A stretch of 64,000 bases of DNA from Hexactinellida sp. DTS-2022. Taxonomy: Eukaryota; Porifera; Hexactinellida. Positions 8,384-18,920 of the stretch are shown in pieces (within the stretch, counting starts at the first letter, position 1; each line of letters opens with the position of its first letter). The position numbers were made by a program, and so were the translations under genes. The stretch covers positions 14,136,001 through 14,200,000 of the forward strand of contig JAPNXP010000002.1 in the NCBI GenBank assembly GCA_028753945.1, given 5' to 3'. Below the pieces are notes generated by a model that did no database searches, was not told the DNA's origin, and saw only the letters and a list, made by a program, of their open reading frames with translations.

Positions 8384-10235
8384 ATGAATTACAGCCTGCT
8401 ATTCTTAATAATTCCCTTGCTTATACAAAATGTTCTAACTCGTATGCTGGTTGTGAACACCTGGCCATTTAGAGATGCTACTCTAACTGCCGGAGATTAT
8501 CTTCGTAAGTATTCAACTGCTACAGCTATTGATGCCGTTGTAAAAGGTTGTAGTGTATGTGAAGTTGAACAGTGCGATCTCTCAGTTGGTTATGGTGGTA
8601 GTCCTGATGAGACTGGAGAAACTACATTAGATGCAATGATCATGGATGGTGATTCCCTAAACGTAGGTTAGTTCTATTATTTTAAATTAGAAAGCTTTTA
8701 GTTTTCCACATATTTTTTCAGAAATTCCACATTTTTTACAATTTTTGTTATAATATTTATTTCAATCCAGGTGCAGTAGGTGACTTGAGGAATATAAAGA
8801 ATGCTATTAAAGTAGCTCGTGCTGTGCTAGAGCATACTAACCATACATTATTAGCTGGAGAATCTGCTACAAACTTTGCTACTGAACTATTGAAACTAAA
8901 TAAAACTAGCTTAACGACCAATACTTCTGAAACAATGTGGAAAAAATGGTTGATAAATTCGTGCCAACCGAACTTTTGGGCAAACGTATTTCCAGATAGC
9001 ACAAAATTATGTGGACCTTATTCAGAAGAGAAAATTCAAGGAAAGCATCCCATTCAAAATGAGAGGATTTTTATTGGTATTATATTAATTATCAATATTT
9101 TTACAACTTTTAGATATAGTTCAAGGTCCAAATTTTATTAAGTTCAGTAGGTTTTATTTATATTATTTAATCAGCCTCTATTTTTTCGATATCATTTAGT
9201 CATTACATACTCATACCCAAAAACACCTCCTTAGTTTTAACAATTAATTACAGTTGAAACCGGATATTTTTAACACATTCTTTTAACGAAAATTTGTTAA
9301 AAATATCCGATTGTTAAAAATACCCGATTTTACAACAACAACAATAATTAATTATTTACAAGAAAATGTGTTAAATATATCCGGTTTCAACTGTAGTTGC
9401 TAACCATCTGAAAAGTACTGTGTTTGACACCGGTTATAATTATATTCAACGTTGGCATCTTGAACTTTTATATGCATAATATTATGTCTAATTTCTATTA
9501 CCATATCCCCGAATTAGCAAACTCAGTTCTTATTTTCCCAACATCAATGTTCTTAAGAAAACAGCTGTTAAAACAAACTTTAAGACAGTAGACTAGACTC
9601 TCGCGAATACGAACACGAAATTGAAGCGAAATATCGGTTAAGGTGTACTATGTTTATGTCCCCTAACTTACAAATGCATGCAAGTGACTCCGGTTAATAC
9701 AAAAAATTACGGCGCTTCCTTGGTATTCCTATTAACGAGAATCTACTGTATTTATATCTCTAATTTTGGTGTAGATCGTACATCTGAGGAGAAGTTACCA
9801 ATTAACCACGACACAATAGGAATGATCGCTATTGACTCGAGAGGTAAAATAGTTGCTGGAACAACTACAAACGGTCTAAAACATAAAATTCCCGGACGTG
9901 TAGGTGATAGTCCTATTATGGGCGCCGGTGCTTATGCAGATTCGACTGTAGGCGCAGCTGTAGCTACAGGTGATGGTGACGTAATGATGCGGTTTCTACC
10001 TACATTTCTTATTGTAGAGTTAATGCGTGGAGGTATTACAGTGCAATCTGCTTGTGAAATAGCAATTGAACGTATTAGATTGAGATATCCAAAATTTCAA
10101 GGTGCAGTAGTTGGTGTGAGTAAAGATTTTGAAATAGGTGCGGCCACCTGGGGATTTAATCCATTTACTTACACACAATATAATTTTACAAGTGGGGAAA
10201 CATATACTGTTAAAATATATCCTAAATATAATTAG
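8384..10235 (+). CDS. AGA: Aspartylglucosaminidase (glycosylasparaginase), three exons
   Basis: Exons 8384-8666, 8771-9076 and 9775-10235 join in frame to 349 codons plus stop (1050 nt); both introns are GT-AG (104 and 698 bp). AGA is a lysosomal N-terminal-nucleophile hydrolase that cleaves the GlcNAc-Asn link of glycoproteins. Residues 1-20 form a signal peptide. Family blocks follow: [57 protein letters not shown], then [10 protein letters not shown] with the predicted nucleophile Thr210 (autocleavage between Asp209 and Thr210), and [16 protein letters not shown]. The spacing matches human AGA. Codons are AT-rich, unlike PSMD3 or aPKC. Intron 2 holds a pogo-like MITE. A canonical AATAAA lies at 10298-10303. 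Confidence 0.93.
9251..9393. mobile_element. pogo-like MITE in AGA intron 2
   Basis: CAGTTGAAACCGGATAT at the left and ATATCCGGTTTCAACTG at the right, with flanking TA on both sides; 143 bp. The interior repeats the AATATCCGATT motif. Non-coding. Confidence 0.8.
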
Positions 10236-10362
10236 CTGTTTATATTTGTATCAATTGTATGGTATATAAAAATGTGATTACTGTGTTGATATTTCATAAT
10301 AAACTTTAGTACAAACTCTATTAATACTATTTCATTAATCTTAAACAGTTTTATTTAATAAA

Positions 10363-10448
10363 CACTAGCGCGCTACGTGTGGCACCCCACACAACAACCG
10401 CTTCGCAGTTGTTGTGTGTTGCACTCGGCACTTCGTGCCTCGCGAAGG
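10363..10448. mobile_element. Family B palindrome-bearing element end
   Basis: AGCGCGCTACGTG, then CAACCGC-TTC-GCAGTTG, then GGCAC-TTC-GTGCC: GC-rich palindromes with a TTC loop. The same modules in inverse order are at 27446-27544, and a short start is at 26122. It lies just after the AGA polyadenylation signal. Confidence 0.55.
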
Positions 10449-11013
10449 AGAAAACTATTAATTTTTATTTATATATGAGATAGAAACAAAATTCCAAATG
10501 TTTAATAGGTAAACAAGTATGCTGTACAGGAATTTCGCATTTCTAAATTTCTATTATGAATATTTATTATTGTTGTTTACACAAATAGGTAAACAAATTA
10601 ATCCAAATTCAAAAACAACCTAGAAGTTTGCTTTCAACGGGTATTATAGGTAAACAAGTATGCTAAACACGAATTTCGCATTTAAAAATTTCTAATATGA
10701 ATATTTACTGTGTTGTTTATAAAAATAGATAAACAAATTAATGAAAATTCAAAATCAACCTAGAAGTTTGCTTCAACGGGTATTATTAAGTAAACAAATT
10801 ATAAGTATGGAAAATGGTTGAAGTGATGTATATAACTATGACAAATATTTACTAACTATGTAATCAATTATTTAGTAAGGAGCAGTCATGGGGTCAAATA
10901 CTTTGAAAAATATTTAATTACAAATACAAATACATGTGAAATTCTTAAATACAAATACAAATACTCCTGAATGACAATGTATTTAAATACAAATACAAAT
11001 ACTTTGGAATGTA

Positions 11014-11372
11014 CCTTATTATAGGAAATTAACGCGCCATGATATTAACGCGAAGGAAATTAACGCTCCATGAAATTAACGCGAATTGGAGCTGAACATT
11101 TTCAAATACATGAAAGGATTATTAATCTCCGTTCGAATACTATTTATTTATTGTGCCCAAATAGGCTTCCAATCTATCTACTTGATAGACATGGTATATC
11201 CTCTCAAACTAGTTGCACATCTTAAAATATGTAGCTCGGAAGTTTGTCCATCCATTATATAATTTTGCTAAATAGCAGGAAATTAAGGTCATGGAAATTA
11301 ACGCGAAGGAAATTAACGCGATTTGGAGAAATTCGCGTTAATTTCATGGCGCGTTAATTTCCTATAATAAGG
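11014..11372. mobile_element. Foldback MITE with TA duplication, nested
   Basis: CCTTATTATAGGAAATTAAC at the left and its complement at the right, with inverted similarity of about 40 bp (ATTAACGCG repeated four times per side). TA flanks both ends. 359 bp, inside the hAT-like element. Confidence 0.85.
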
Positions 11373-11561
11373 TATTTAATTACAAATACAAATACAATTT
11401 GCAAAAACCGATGCTAATCAACATATTCTAATACGATCCGCCTGGACCAGGCCATGGTTATTATAATAAAAATAATTCTCTATCCCCCTGTCTCCGTCTC
11501 TAAATAATAGAACAATAATGAATATCAATATCAATGAGTGGGACTTTGCCATTTTGTTGGG

Positions 11562-11866
11562 CAGGGGCGGCGCCAGCACAGACCAATGCACTGGAGGGGC
11601 AAACCCAAAAGTGTAAACATTCCAAAAATTCACATTCAAACCAAAATCGCTATTTTTAATGACAAACTGAGTTAAATAATCTGTCCCATAATAGTATACG
11701 GTGGGGCATCTCAGCAAAACAGCTAATTATGGACTCCCTGTCCAGGGCGTATAGCATTTCCGCATTAATATTAAGTACTCCTATATCAGATAAGCGAGTT
11801 CCCGCCCCTCACGAGGGGGGCGGATCAAAAGCACTGGGGGGCGGCCGCCCCCTCGCGCCGCCACTG
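11562..11866. mobile_element. hAT-like MITE (CAGGGGCGGCGC ends), nested
   Basis: CAGGGGCGGCGCCAGC at the left; the right end is the complement of CAGTGGCGGCGCGAGGGGG. TGTTGGG lies near both sides, so the target duplication is close to but not exactly at the ends. These are typical hAT termini. A minus-strand open frame across it shows no domain. Confidence 0.6.
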
Positions 11867-12198
11867 TAATGTTGGGTAAAACTTATATTCATCTACCTCA
11901 ATATGATAACATGAACTTATCTTGGGTATATCATTAATATTTGATTGTATTTATAGTATTTGAATATTTTAAATACTTTTTGATAGTATTTAAATTTAAA
12001 TACAAATACTCTCATTTAGATAAAGTTAAAATACAAATATAGTACAAACACTTCAAAAAAAGTATTTAAAACTCTCAAATACAAATACATATGTATTTGA
12101 TCCCATGTCTGGTAGGGAGTAAGGCCGCAGAGCGGCCGTTAACTTGAGGTGTCTAGCACCGATCTGTCGCAAAGCGACCGAGACCGAAGGGCTCGTAT

Positions 12199-12390
12199 TA
12201 TAAATTTGTAAATACGAAATTCGTGATCAGCATCCTTGTTTACCTATAATACCCGTTGAAAGCTAACTTCTAGGTTGATTTGGAATTTCATTAATTTGTT
12301 TACCTGTTTGTGTAAACAACAACAATAAATATTCATACACGTATTATAAATTTGTAAATGCGAAATTCGTGATCAGCATACTTGTTTCTA
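12199..12390. repeat. Tandem 146-bp units of family C
   Basis: The unit starting CGTATTATAAATTTGTAAAT begins at 12194 and again at 12340 (146-bp period; the second copy is partial). These are the interior units of family C in the orientation opposite to the pair at 10505-10790, so units bracket the nested locus. Confidence 0.7.
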
Positions 12391-12882
12391 ATATCTCCTT
12401 ATCCGCCATCTTATTCGTAGGGTCTTCAAGTGTATCGAATTCCTCATCATTATTATCGATATCTTCTTCAAGGTGTTCTTTTTAGGGTAAAATTTATGAT
12501 TTGCGATCAAACAAAAAACGTCTGTTAAACTTACCATCCTTTAATTATTGTATACAATCATACATACCGCAACAGTGCAATAAATTGATACAATTTAATC
12601 AAATCTCGGTTACCGTATGCTAGCTAGCGTTGCAGAAATCAAAGAATAATTACGGACCGGACGAGATAAATATATTGTATCTATACTAGTATACGAATCC
12701 TTCGGTCTCGATTTATTCGTTAAAATGTATTTTAGTTACTTAACAACAAGCATTCTCTCGAGTGGACAATTTTAACAAAACACAACAATCCAATTATAAC
12801 AATACAGTTTAAAATTATTTTGTATTTCACATCTTAGCAAAAATCAGGAGTTAATGTATTTGTCATTGCAAATATATTAACT

Positions 12883-13183
12883 AGTGTTGTAAAATTTCCA
12901 AAAAATTTGTTTTCTATGGAAATTTCCGGAAATTTCTGGAAAGATTACATATTTCAAAAATTATGCTAGGAACTTTATTTGAAATTGCCAAAATTTTTGT
13001 GCTACTTAAGTTAGACTGTCATGAGTGAAAATAACAAGCGCACAGTAACAACTCTACATTATAGATATGGTTTATCAAAATTAAAAAAACTTGGTATATT
13101 TAATGATTTTTCCTTGTAAAATTTCCGGAAATTTAGCTATTTTATGGAAATTTCCTAGGAAATTTTCCGACTTTACAACACTA
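12883..13183. mobile_element. hAT-like MITE with perfect 8-bp duplication
   Basis: TAGTGTTGTAAAATTTCC at the left, GGAAAATTTCC-like sequence and TTTACAACACTA at the right. Flanked by ATATTAAC at 12875-12882 and 13184-13191. 301 bp, AT-rich, filled with GGAAATTTCC motifs, non-coding. Confidence 0.85.
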
Positions 13184-13585
13184 ATATTAACATTTGGTAG
13201 CAACCAGCAATCGAACTGGAAAATACGTACATTAAAAATTTCCAAGAAAATCAATCTTTATTTGCAATACGTAATTAGAATTTGTGTGTAGTTGACAAAT
13301 TCATTAAAGAATGTCCATGAATTATGAATAATTAATAAATAATTCATTATTCATCAATTAGTCAACTTAGGTGTTGGTATACTGGCTTAAATAATAAATG
13401 CAACTTATGACGCAAACACGAAAATATTTCCATATTTCTATATAACATGTTTACAATAATCATTCAACTTAAACTATTGGTGAACTTTGTTCCAAGATAT
13501 TTCAGCATACGCATTACATCAGTCATATATGCAATTAGTTGTACTAGTAATATGTTCGACATTGCAGAACGATCGTCCACGTTTA

Positions 13586-13643
13586 ACGAAGTGTGGCACT
13601 GCTTGAATTCCTAAATAGGAATTCAAGCAGTTCCACACTTCGT
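13586..13643. repeat. 27-bp inverted repeat with 4-base loop
   Basis: ACGAAGTGTGGCACTGCTTG continuing to AATTCCT pairs with its complement across AAAT with one mismatch. It stands alone in AT-rich DNA upstream of aPKC. It could be a minimal foldback insertion; the loop is small for a microRNA precursor. Confidence 0.7.
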
Positions 13644-14003
13644 ATAAATATTTGTTTATTAAAAAGTTTGAATATTCTGAACTATTCATTGGTTGTTGTA
13701 AATTTGAATTCGGGAATAAAAATTTCGCAAATCAAGACTACATTAGGATAGAGCGTTTTACAATTGCATAAACTTGTGAAAGGAACTAACTAGTTATGCG
13801 AGTCACATCAAAGAAGTAATTAATTAATAAACTGTAATAAAAAGTAGTAATTCTGCATAGCTTGTACATCCATTGACAAGGTAGTAATTCTGTCATGGTA
13901 GTAAAACTGTCATACAACAGTTATACCTTGTACCGTATTAGTATCCATTGTTCCAATCCTCCTAATTCATAAGCCCTATTCTAACAATTATACAGCTCTG
14001 CGA

Positions 14004-15728
14004 ATGGCTACGGACATCACCCGCACTGAGACGGATCATGTCCGGAATGAGGGGTTGACGCAGCTCCCTATCAACCTGGTGTACAAGGGGAAGGACCGCA
14101 AATGCACCATTCCCACCTACAAGAAGGTGGAGCACGTGGTTCCGTTCGTGAGAGACTCCCTGAAGCTGCACCCGCACCAGGCCATCAACCTGAAGTGGAT
14201 AGACGACGACGGAGATCCCATCACCCTGGAGACCCAGAGGGACTGGGAGGAGCTGCTGCGACTCTTCCCCTACAACCAGGACGGGGTTGTGTTCATCCAC
14301 GTGTTCGAGGGACCCAGGCCGCTGCCCGGGCAGCTCTGCGAGGGCGAAGACATAAACCTGTACAAGCGGAGAGGCGCCAAGCGATGGAAAAAGCAGCTAC
14401 GTCTCAACGGCCACATATTTCAAGCCAAGCGACTCAACACTGCGTATTGCATAATCTGTAACGACCATATCTGGGGCCTGGGGAGGCAGGGCTTCAAGTG
14501 CACCCAGTGCAGGATCATTGTGCACAAGAGGTGCGTCAAGTTCGTGCGACAGATTTGCGAGGGCCCGTCCCAGCCCTCCCGTCCGGACAGCGCGGCGGTC
14601 TCCAACGCGCAGCCCTCCCCCCGCGACGACAGGATACGCAGAATGAGACAGCAGCCCAAAACCAACCCAGTCTTCGACTCCACCATCTCCATAGATGACT
14701 TCAATATCCTGAAAGTGATAGGGAGAGGCTCGTACGCCAAGGTGCTGCTGGCCGAGCAGAAGAAGCGCTCCAAGCTCTACGCGATGAAAGTCGTGAAGAA
14801 GGAGCTGCTGACTGACGAGGAGGACTTCGACTGGGTGCAGACGGAGAAGCACGTGTTCGAAGTGGCGTCCAACCATCCGTACCTGGTCGGTCTGCACTCC
14901 TGCTTCCAGTCGGAGTCCCGTCTCTTCTTCGTTATCGAGTACGTGAGGGGCGGAGACCTGATGTTCCACATGCAGCGACAGCGAAAGCTGCCCGAGGACC
15001 ACGCCCGCTTCTACGCGTCGGAGATCTCTCTCGCGCTGAACTTCCTGCACGAGAGAGGCATCATCTACAGAGACCTGAAGCTGGACAACGTGCTGCTGGA
15101 CGAGGACGGACACATTAAGCTCACGGACTACGGGATGTGCAAGGAGGGGCTCCTCAAGGACGACACGACAAACACCTTCTGCGGAACTCCCAACTACATC
15201 GCCCCGGAGATTATCCGCGGCCAGAGCTACTCCTACTCGGTGGACTGGTGGGCCCTCGGAGTGCTGCTCTACGAGATGCTCGTCGGCCGGTCTCCCTTCG
15301 ATGTGACCGGACACCACGAAGCGGGCGACGCGACCGAAGATCTCCTCTTCCAGATGATCCTTGAGAAGACCATCAGGGTGCCGAGGAGCTTGTCGGTGCG
15401 AGCCGCTAACGTGTTGAAAGGATTCCTCACGAAGAACCCCAAAGAGAGACTTGGCTGCCATCCGGATACCGGAATTAGCGACATAAAGTCGCATCAGTTT
15501 TTCCGCTCTATCGACTGGAAGCAGCTGGAAATGCGGGAATTGGAGTCTCCATTCATCCCTCGCACTGAGGACGAGAGAGACGTGGCAAATTTCGATCCTC
15601 AGTTCACCAACGAACCTCTGGAATTCACACCGGTGGACAAAAGTGTGCTAGATCGCATCGACCAAGCAGAGTTTGAAGGGTTTGAGTATGTGAACCCTCT
15701 CTTCATGACGCAGGAGGACCAGGTGTAG
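14004..15728 (+). CDS. Atypical protein kinase C (PKC zeta/iota type)
   Basis: 574 residues, one exon. aPKC is the Ser/Thr kinase of the Par-3/Par-6 polarity complex. Domains: PB1 at about 21-103 with the acidic OPCA stretch WIDDDGDPITLETQRDWEE, which pairs with Par-6; pseudosubstrate YKRRGAKRWKK (120-130); a single C1 zinc finger (about 136-184, HIFQAKR to HKRCVKF); AGC kinase from about 233. Kinase landmarks are GRGSYAKV (240-247), Lys262, YRDLKLDN (355-362), DYG (375-377, Tyr in place of Phe as in known aPKCs), activation-loop Thr391 in TFCGTPNY, the turn-motif region LEFTP, and FEGFEYV with Glu in place of the phospho-site. The protein ends EDQV, a likely PDZ ligand. All catalytic residues are intact. 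Very GC-rich codons. Confidence 0.97.
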   Translation: MATDITRTETDHVRNEGLTQLPINLVYKGKDRKCTIPTYKKVEHVVPFVRDSLKLHPHQAINLKWIDDDGDPITLETQRDWEELLRLFPYNQDGVVFIHVFEGPRPLPGQLCEGEDINLYKRRGAKRWKKQLRLNGHIFQAKRLNTAYCIICNDHIWGLGRQGFKCTQCRIIVHKRCVKFVRQICEGPSQPSRPDSAAVSNAQPSPRDDRIRRMRQQPKTNPVFDSTISIDDFNILKVIGRGSYAKVLLAEQKKRSKLYAMKVVKKELLTDEEDFDWVQTEKHVFEVASNHPYLVGLHSCFQSESRLFFVIEYVRGGDLMFHMQRQRKLPEDHARFYASEISLALNFLHERGIIYRDLKLDNVLLDEDGHIKLTDYGMCKEGLLKDDTTNTFCGTPNYIAPEIIRGQSYSYSVDWWALGVLLYEMLVGRSPFDVTGHHEAGDATEDLLFQMILEKTIRVPRSLSVRAANVLKGFLTKNPKERLGCHPDTGISDIKSHQFFRSIDWKQLEMRELESPFIPRTEDERDVANFDPQFTNEPLEFTPVDKSVLDRIDQAEFEGFEYVNPLFMTQEDQV

Positions 15729-16193
15729 CGCGAGGGTGACATAGATAGCACACACCGTGGGCAATCCAACTAGAGACATTTGATATTTCTGCTTTTCTTG
15801 ATGCTTCTAATGTTGGTTGTTATTTATATCATATTCAGCATTATTTTGAGTAGTATTTTTATTACAATTATCAAATTACTCGCTATTAATTAAACATGTT
15901 GGAGTGGTTTTATTTGATACCCAGTCCTTACAGATATTTAGTAATTCCTTTGTTTGGTTATGCATTAACTGATTTTATAACTAATTTAAGATACACTCAG
16001 GGTCGCTTGTTATGAACCGCTTAATATGAACGTACATTTTGGTACCCACTATAATTAAGCTTGCGAACTCGCGTTCTTTATGAAAGTTGAAGTGAATTCT
16101 GTGAATGAATTAGATTTCATTTCGTAGTTTCACTTAATTTGTCTATCTATTGTCGAAATTATATATTGCCATAGCCCACTCTATAAGTAGGCT
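15729..16193. other. Intergenic with a worn pogo-like fragment
   Basis: Near 16000-16080 the text CAGGGTCGCTTGTTATGAACC resembles the left ends of the TATGAACATTC family (39455, 60491) but no right end is visible. Otherwise AT-rich 3' flank of aPKC. Confidence 0.35.
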
Positions 16194-17267
16194 ATGCATA
16201 TTAATATTCATATTCAGCGAATTAATTTTAAAGTCATGATTCGGAGGTCCACATTCCTTTGGGTATTCAAAAAGAATTATTCAACTTCAAAATGTTTCTT
16301 TGGAATCAGAAAGATTACCCGTGTGCCAAATTTGAGTGTCATGGATGAAGAAGAAATAAAACAAATGCACAATTCTCAGGGTTTAGCCCCCAAGGGTGTT
16401 TGTACTACTGGTGCAATTTTCTCAATCGATTCTGATCCAAAAGGGCAACTACAAAAGGTATGGGTATTAGGCCGAGTTAAAGAATTTCAAAAGAAAAAAG
16501 TTGCCCCAAGTATAAAACGTAAGTGTATGTTACCTCACGCTGTGTATGCAATAAACTGCAAGAAGAAAAGAACTATAAAAGAAAAGGAAGAAGAAAACAG
16601 TTTTCTCAATACTCGTTCACGTTTATCAAGGTTCAGACTGGGTTTGCGTGATTATGGCTTCATGATGTTTGACATAATCCGAGAAATAAACAACCCGAAA
16701 GTTTATTTCCCTTACGACATTACAAAGAGTATTATTAGGAAAATAACAGGAATGCAGCTAAAATCATTGATTCCCGTTGAACATCATGGTTCCATCCTTG
16801 TTTTCATTGATCAGATTGAAAGACTTAAAGAGAGTCAGGATATTATTCAAAGATATTATACAAAGTTTTTGGATAAACTGTGCTTGGAATGTTTCAATAG
16901 GTTTTGGCAAACAGGAGAGTATGAATTGGTACCCTTTATTTCAGAGATCTCCACTCATGAATTAAACCCAGAGTACTTTCTACAGGATTTAGAAATGCAA
17001 GATATATTAATAGATCCTAAAATCGGATACAACATTCCACAAGTGTGCTCTCTCGGAAATGATGAGTTATTTGAACTAATTATTTCTAATGTCAGAGCAA
17101 TCAGAGGTGAATCTACTCATTCTCTGGCTGAATTATTGTGTACCCTAAACAATGTACATTTGTTTCGTTTAGGTGTAGGCAAAATGGAGCCAGTTATAAC
17201 TTTCGTGTTAGGCCAACTTTATAAATCCCATGTTGTAGGTTTTATAGCACTTGAAAAATTAAACTAA
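16194..17267 (+). CDS. Orphan protein, probably mitochondrial
   Basis: 357 residues from the first ATG; the ATG at residue 15 (16236) is the likelier start because it opens a basic, hydroxylated amphipathic leader (MIRRSTFLWVFKKNYSTSK) typical of mitochondrial import. No domain is recognised. The body is a mix of predicted helices with a Lys/Arg-rich stretch (KKKVAPSIKRK, KKKRTIKEKEEE near 100-135), then hydrophobic segments and a Leu-rich C-terminus (LAELLCTLNNVHLFRLGVG). A long intact frame with ordinary composition and its own intergenic space argue that it is real. Codons are AT-rich. It could be a diverged mitochondrial RNA-handling or ribosomal protein, but nothing in the sequence proves this. 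Confidence 0.6.
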   Translation: MHINIHIQRINFKVMIRRSTFLWVFKKNYSTSKCFFGIRKITRVPNLSVMDEEEIKQMHNSQGLAPKGVCTTGAIFSIDSDPKGQLQKVWVLGRVKEFQKKKVAPSIKRKCMLPHAVYAINCKKKRTIKEKEEENSFLNTRSRLSRFRLGLRDYGFMMFDIIREINNPKVYFPYDITKSIIRKITGMQLKSLIPVEHHGSILVFIDQIERLKESQDIIQRYYTKFLDKLCLECFNRFWQTGEYELVPFISEISTHELNPEYFLQDLEMQDILIDPKIGYNIPQVCSLGNDELFELIISNVRAIRGESTHSLAELLCTLNNVHLFRLGVGKMEPVITFVLGQLYKSHVVGFIALEKLN

Positions 17268-18375
17268 TTATTCTTTCTGATTCGTAAATTTTAAGTAGTT
17301 TTGATTAAGTACAAGATAAATAATCCTAGTGTATTGATTGCAATCAGAATTAGTTTCCATTTTAAACTTTGAACATAAACAAACTATCGATTTCTAACGA
17401 GTTCTCTCACCTGTTTGTTCACTTAACTGTGTGCTCAATGTTCTTGATGTGTTTGCGTTTCTTTGTGCCCTAGATATGTGGACATTTACCTGCGTTTATT
17501 CGCGGAATTTAGTGAAAATACCATCGACTTGGAGTGCTGAAATTTGGTCTTTAGGTGTGTTTTGCATGGCAACAAGGATTTATCGGTTTTTCTAAGCAGC
17601 CAACCATATGCACTTGTCGACACATTTTAACGCCACTTGTATATTTGTTTGGCTCATAACACAATTCTGAATAGTGACATGTAAAATATTATGCATTTAA
17701 TCAATGTATGCAAAACTCTACACATTATGGTAGTTTTTCGATTCTCTTCTGGTTGCTCCGCAATAATTATTTGTCTGTTTAGAACCACAATGGTTACAAC
17801 TAAACTGAGAATCAACTTTCAATTGATTGGTATTCGGCTTCAATTACAGATTGGTATTCGATAACTACAATTACTAACACAACAACATTCAAAATTGAAT
17901 TATTCAATTCTCTGGTGTATTGTTTATTTCGTTACACTTATATTGTTTCATATGAAAGAATATTTAAAGAGAGTAAGGTCGCGTAGCGGCCGTTAATCGT
18001 GGCGTATAGCGCCAAGCACGAACAAAGAATGGCCACAAAATATTACTAGTAACTAGCAAATTGCTAGTTACTATTAGAATAGTCAGAGGAACTAAGGTTT
18101 GGTTAAGAATAATATCATATATGGCACTCTCCAAGGCTATCGACATACAATGTGGTCACCTATGGACTTTATGCGAACACCGAGCGAACGAGCAAATTTT
18201 CTTGAAGTTTAGGAATGTGTCCACTGTCCAGGGATTTGACCGATTCCATGGCATGGAAAGTTAAACTCTCCTGGTGTGGGGTATATACCATTGCAACTCC
18301 ATTGCTTCATGGATTATCCGTTCTGATACTTTTTATGAGACCTCATCTGAGTATGAAAGAATTAGGGACGTTTGA
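17268..18375. other. Intergenic with a family C fragment
   Basis: At about 17970-18036 AGAGAGTAAGGTCGCGTAGC and GGCGTATAGCGCC match the subterminal palindromes of the family C element. Just after it, 18046-18075 is a perfect inverted repeat (TAGTAACTAGCAA and complement). Short open frames here show nothing recognisable. Confidence 0.45.
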
Positions 18376-18382
18376 GTTATAG

Positions 18383-18463
18383 CAGTGTTTCATCCAGACA
18401 TTTAGGCAAGGGGGGGGGGGGGGGGGGGGCAAAGTAGAGACCCCCCCCCTAAATGAAACCCTG
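18383..18463. mobile_element. Mini-element with poly-G tract (7-bp duplication)
   Basis: CAGTGTTTCATCCAGACATT at the left and CTAAATGAAACCCTG at the right; flanked by GTTATAG at 18376-18382 and 18464-18470. The 81-bp interior is dominated by about 20 consecutive G (around 18411-18429) and a later run of nine C. Confidence 0.7.
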
Positions 18464-18920
18464 GTTATAGTAAATAAATATTCATTTAATTTTAATAGGT
18501 ATCTTAACTTTCCAAAAGAATTCGAACTATTTATTCAGCAGATATTGCGAATTAGCATTAACATGAATTATTAAGTCAATAAATTATTAAATTTAACGCT
18601 TTTGTTAATTCGTTCAGAATTTTACGTTAGCGTTTCGGTTAATTAAGAATAATAATATCATATTATATCAGCACATTAAGTCAGAAAATTAGCATAACTT
18701 TAAACTATAACAGTTGGTTTATATTAATTGTCTGAAAAGGATAAATTTGTGGCTAATAGAAAACATCTGAAAATAATCAAAACGCTAAATTTAGTCTAAC
18801 TTTGTTACGTTTATCATTTTAAAATTATCTACCTTTTGCTAATGGCTACTATAACCTAAAATCTAAATCCTTATAAATATCAGGGAGTTCTACTTTATTT
18901 AACCCTCGCCTGAACTAACA

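Larger units (their letters stand above)
10883..12111. mobile_element. hAT-like non-autonomous element (nested, itself a host)
   Basis: Ends CAGTCATGGGGTCAAATAC and the complement of CAGACATGGGATCAAATAC; flanked by GTAAGGAG (10875-10882) and GTAGGGAG (12112-12119), an 8-bp target duplication with one mismatch. Long tracts of AAATACAAATAC fill the subterminal regions. Two further elements sit inside it (11014-11372 and 11562-11866). Confidence 0.8.
10487..12198. mobile_element. Family C element carrying a nested hAT element
   Basis: The left part has two tandem 141-bp units (from 10505 and 10646, ATAGGTAAACAAGTATGCT). The right end has the palindromes GGCCGC-AGA-GCGGCC and GTCGC-AAA-GCGAC and terminates GAAGGGCTCGTAT at 12198. 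Comparison with the copy at 7191-8153 (opposite orientation) shows that 10883-12111 is a later insertion. No open frames. Confidence 0.7.

Noticed and set aside
14397-15494. 365-residue open frame on the minus strand
   Set aside because: Exactly antisense to the aPKC kinase domain; it arises from GC-rich codons and shows no domain.
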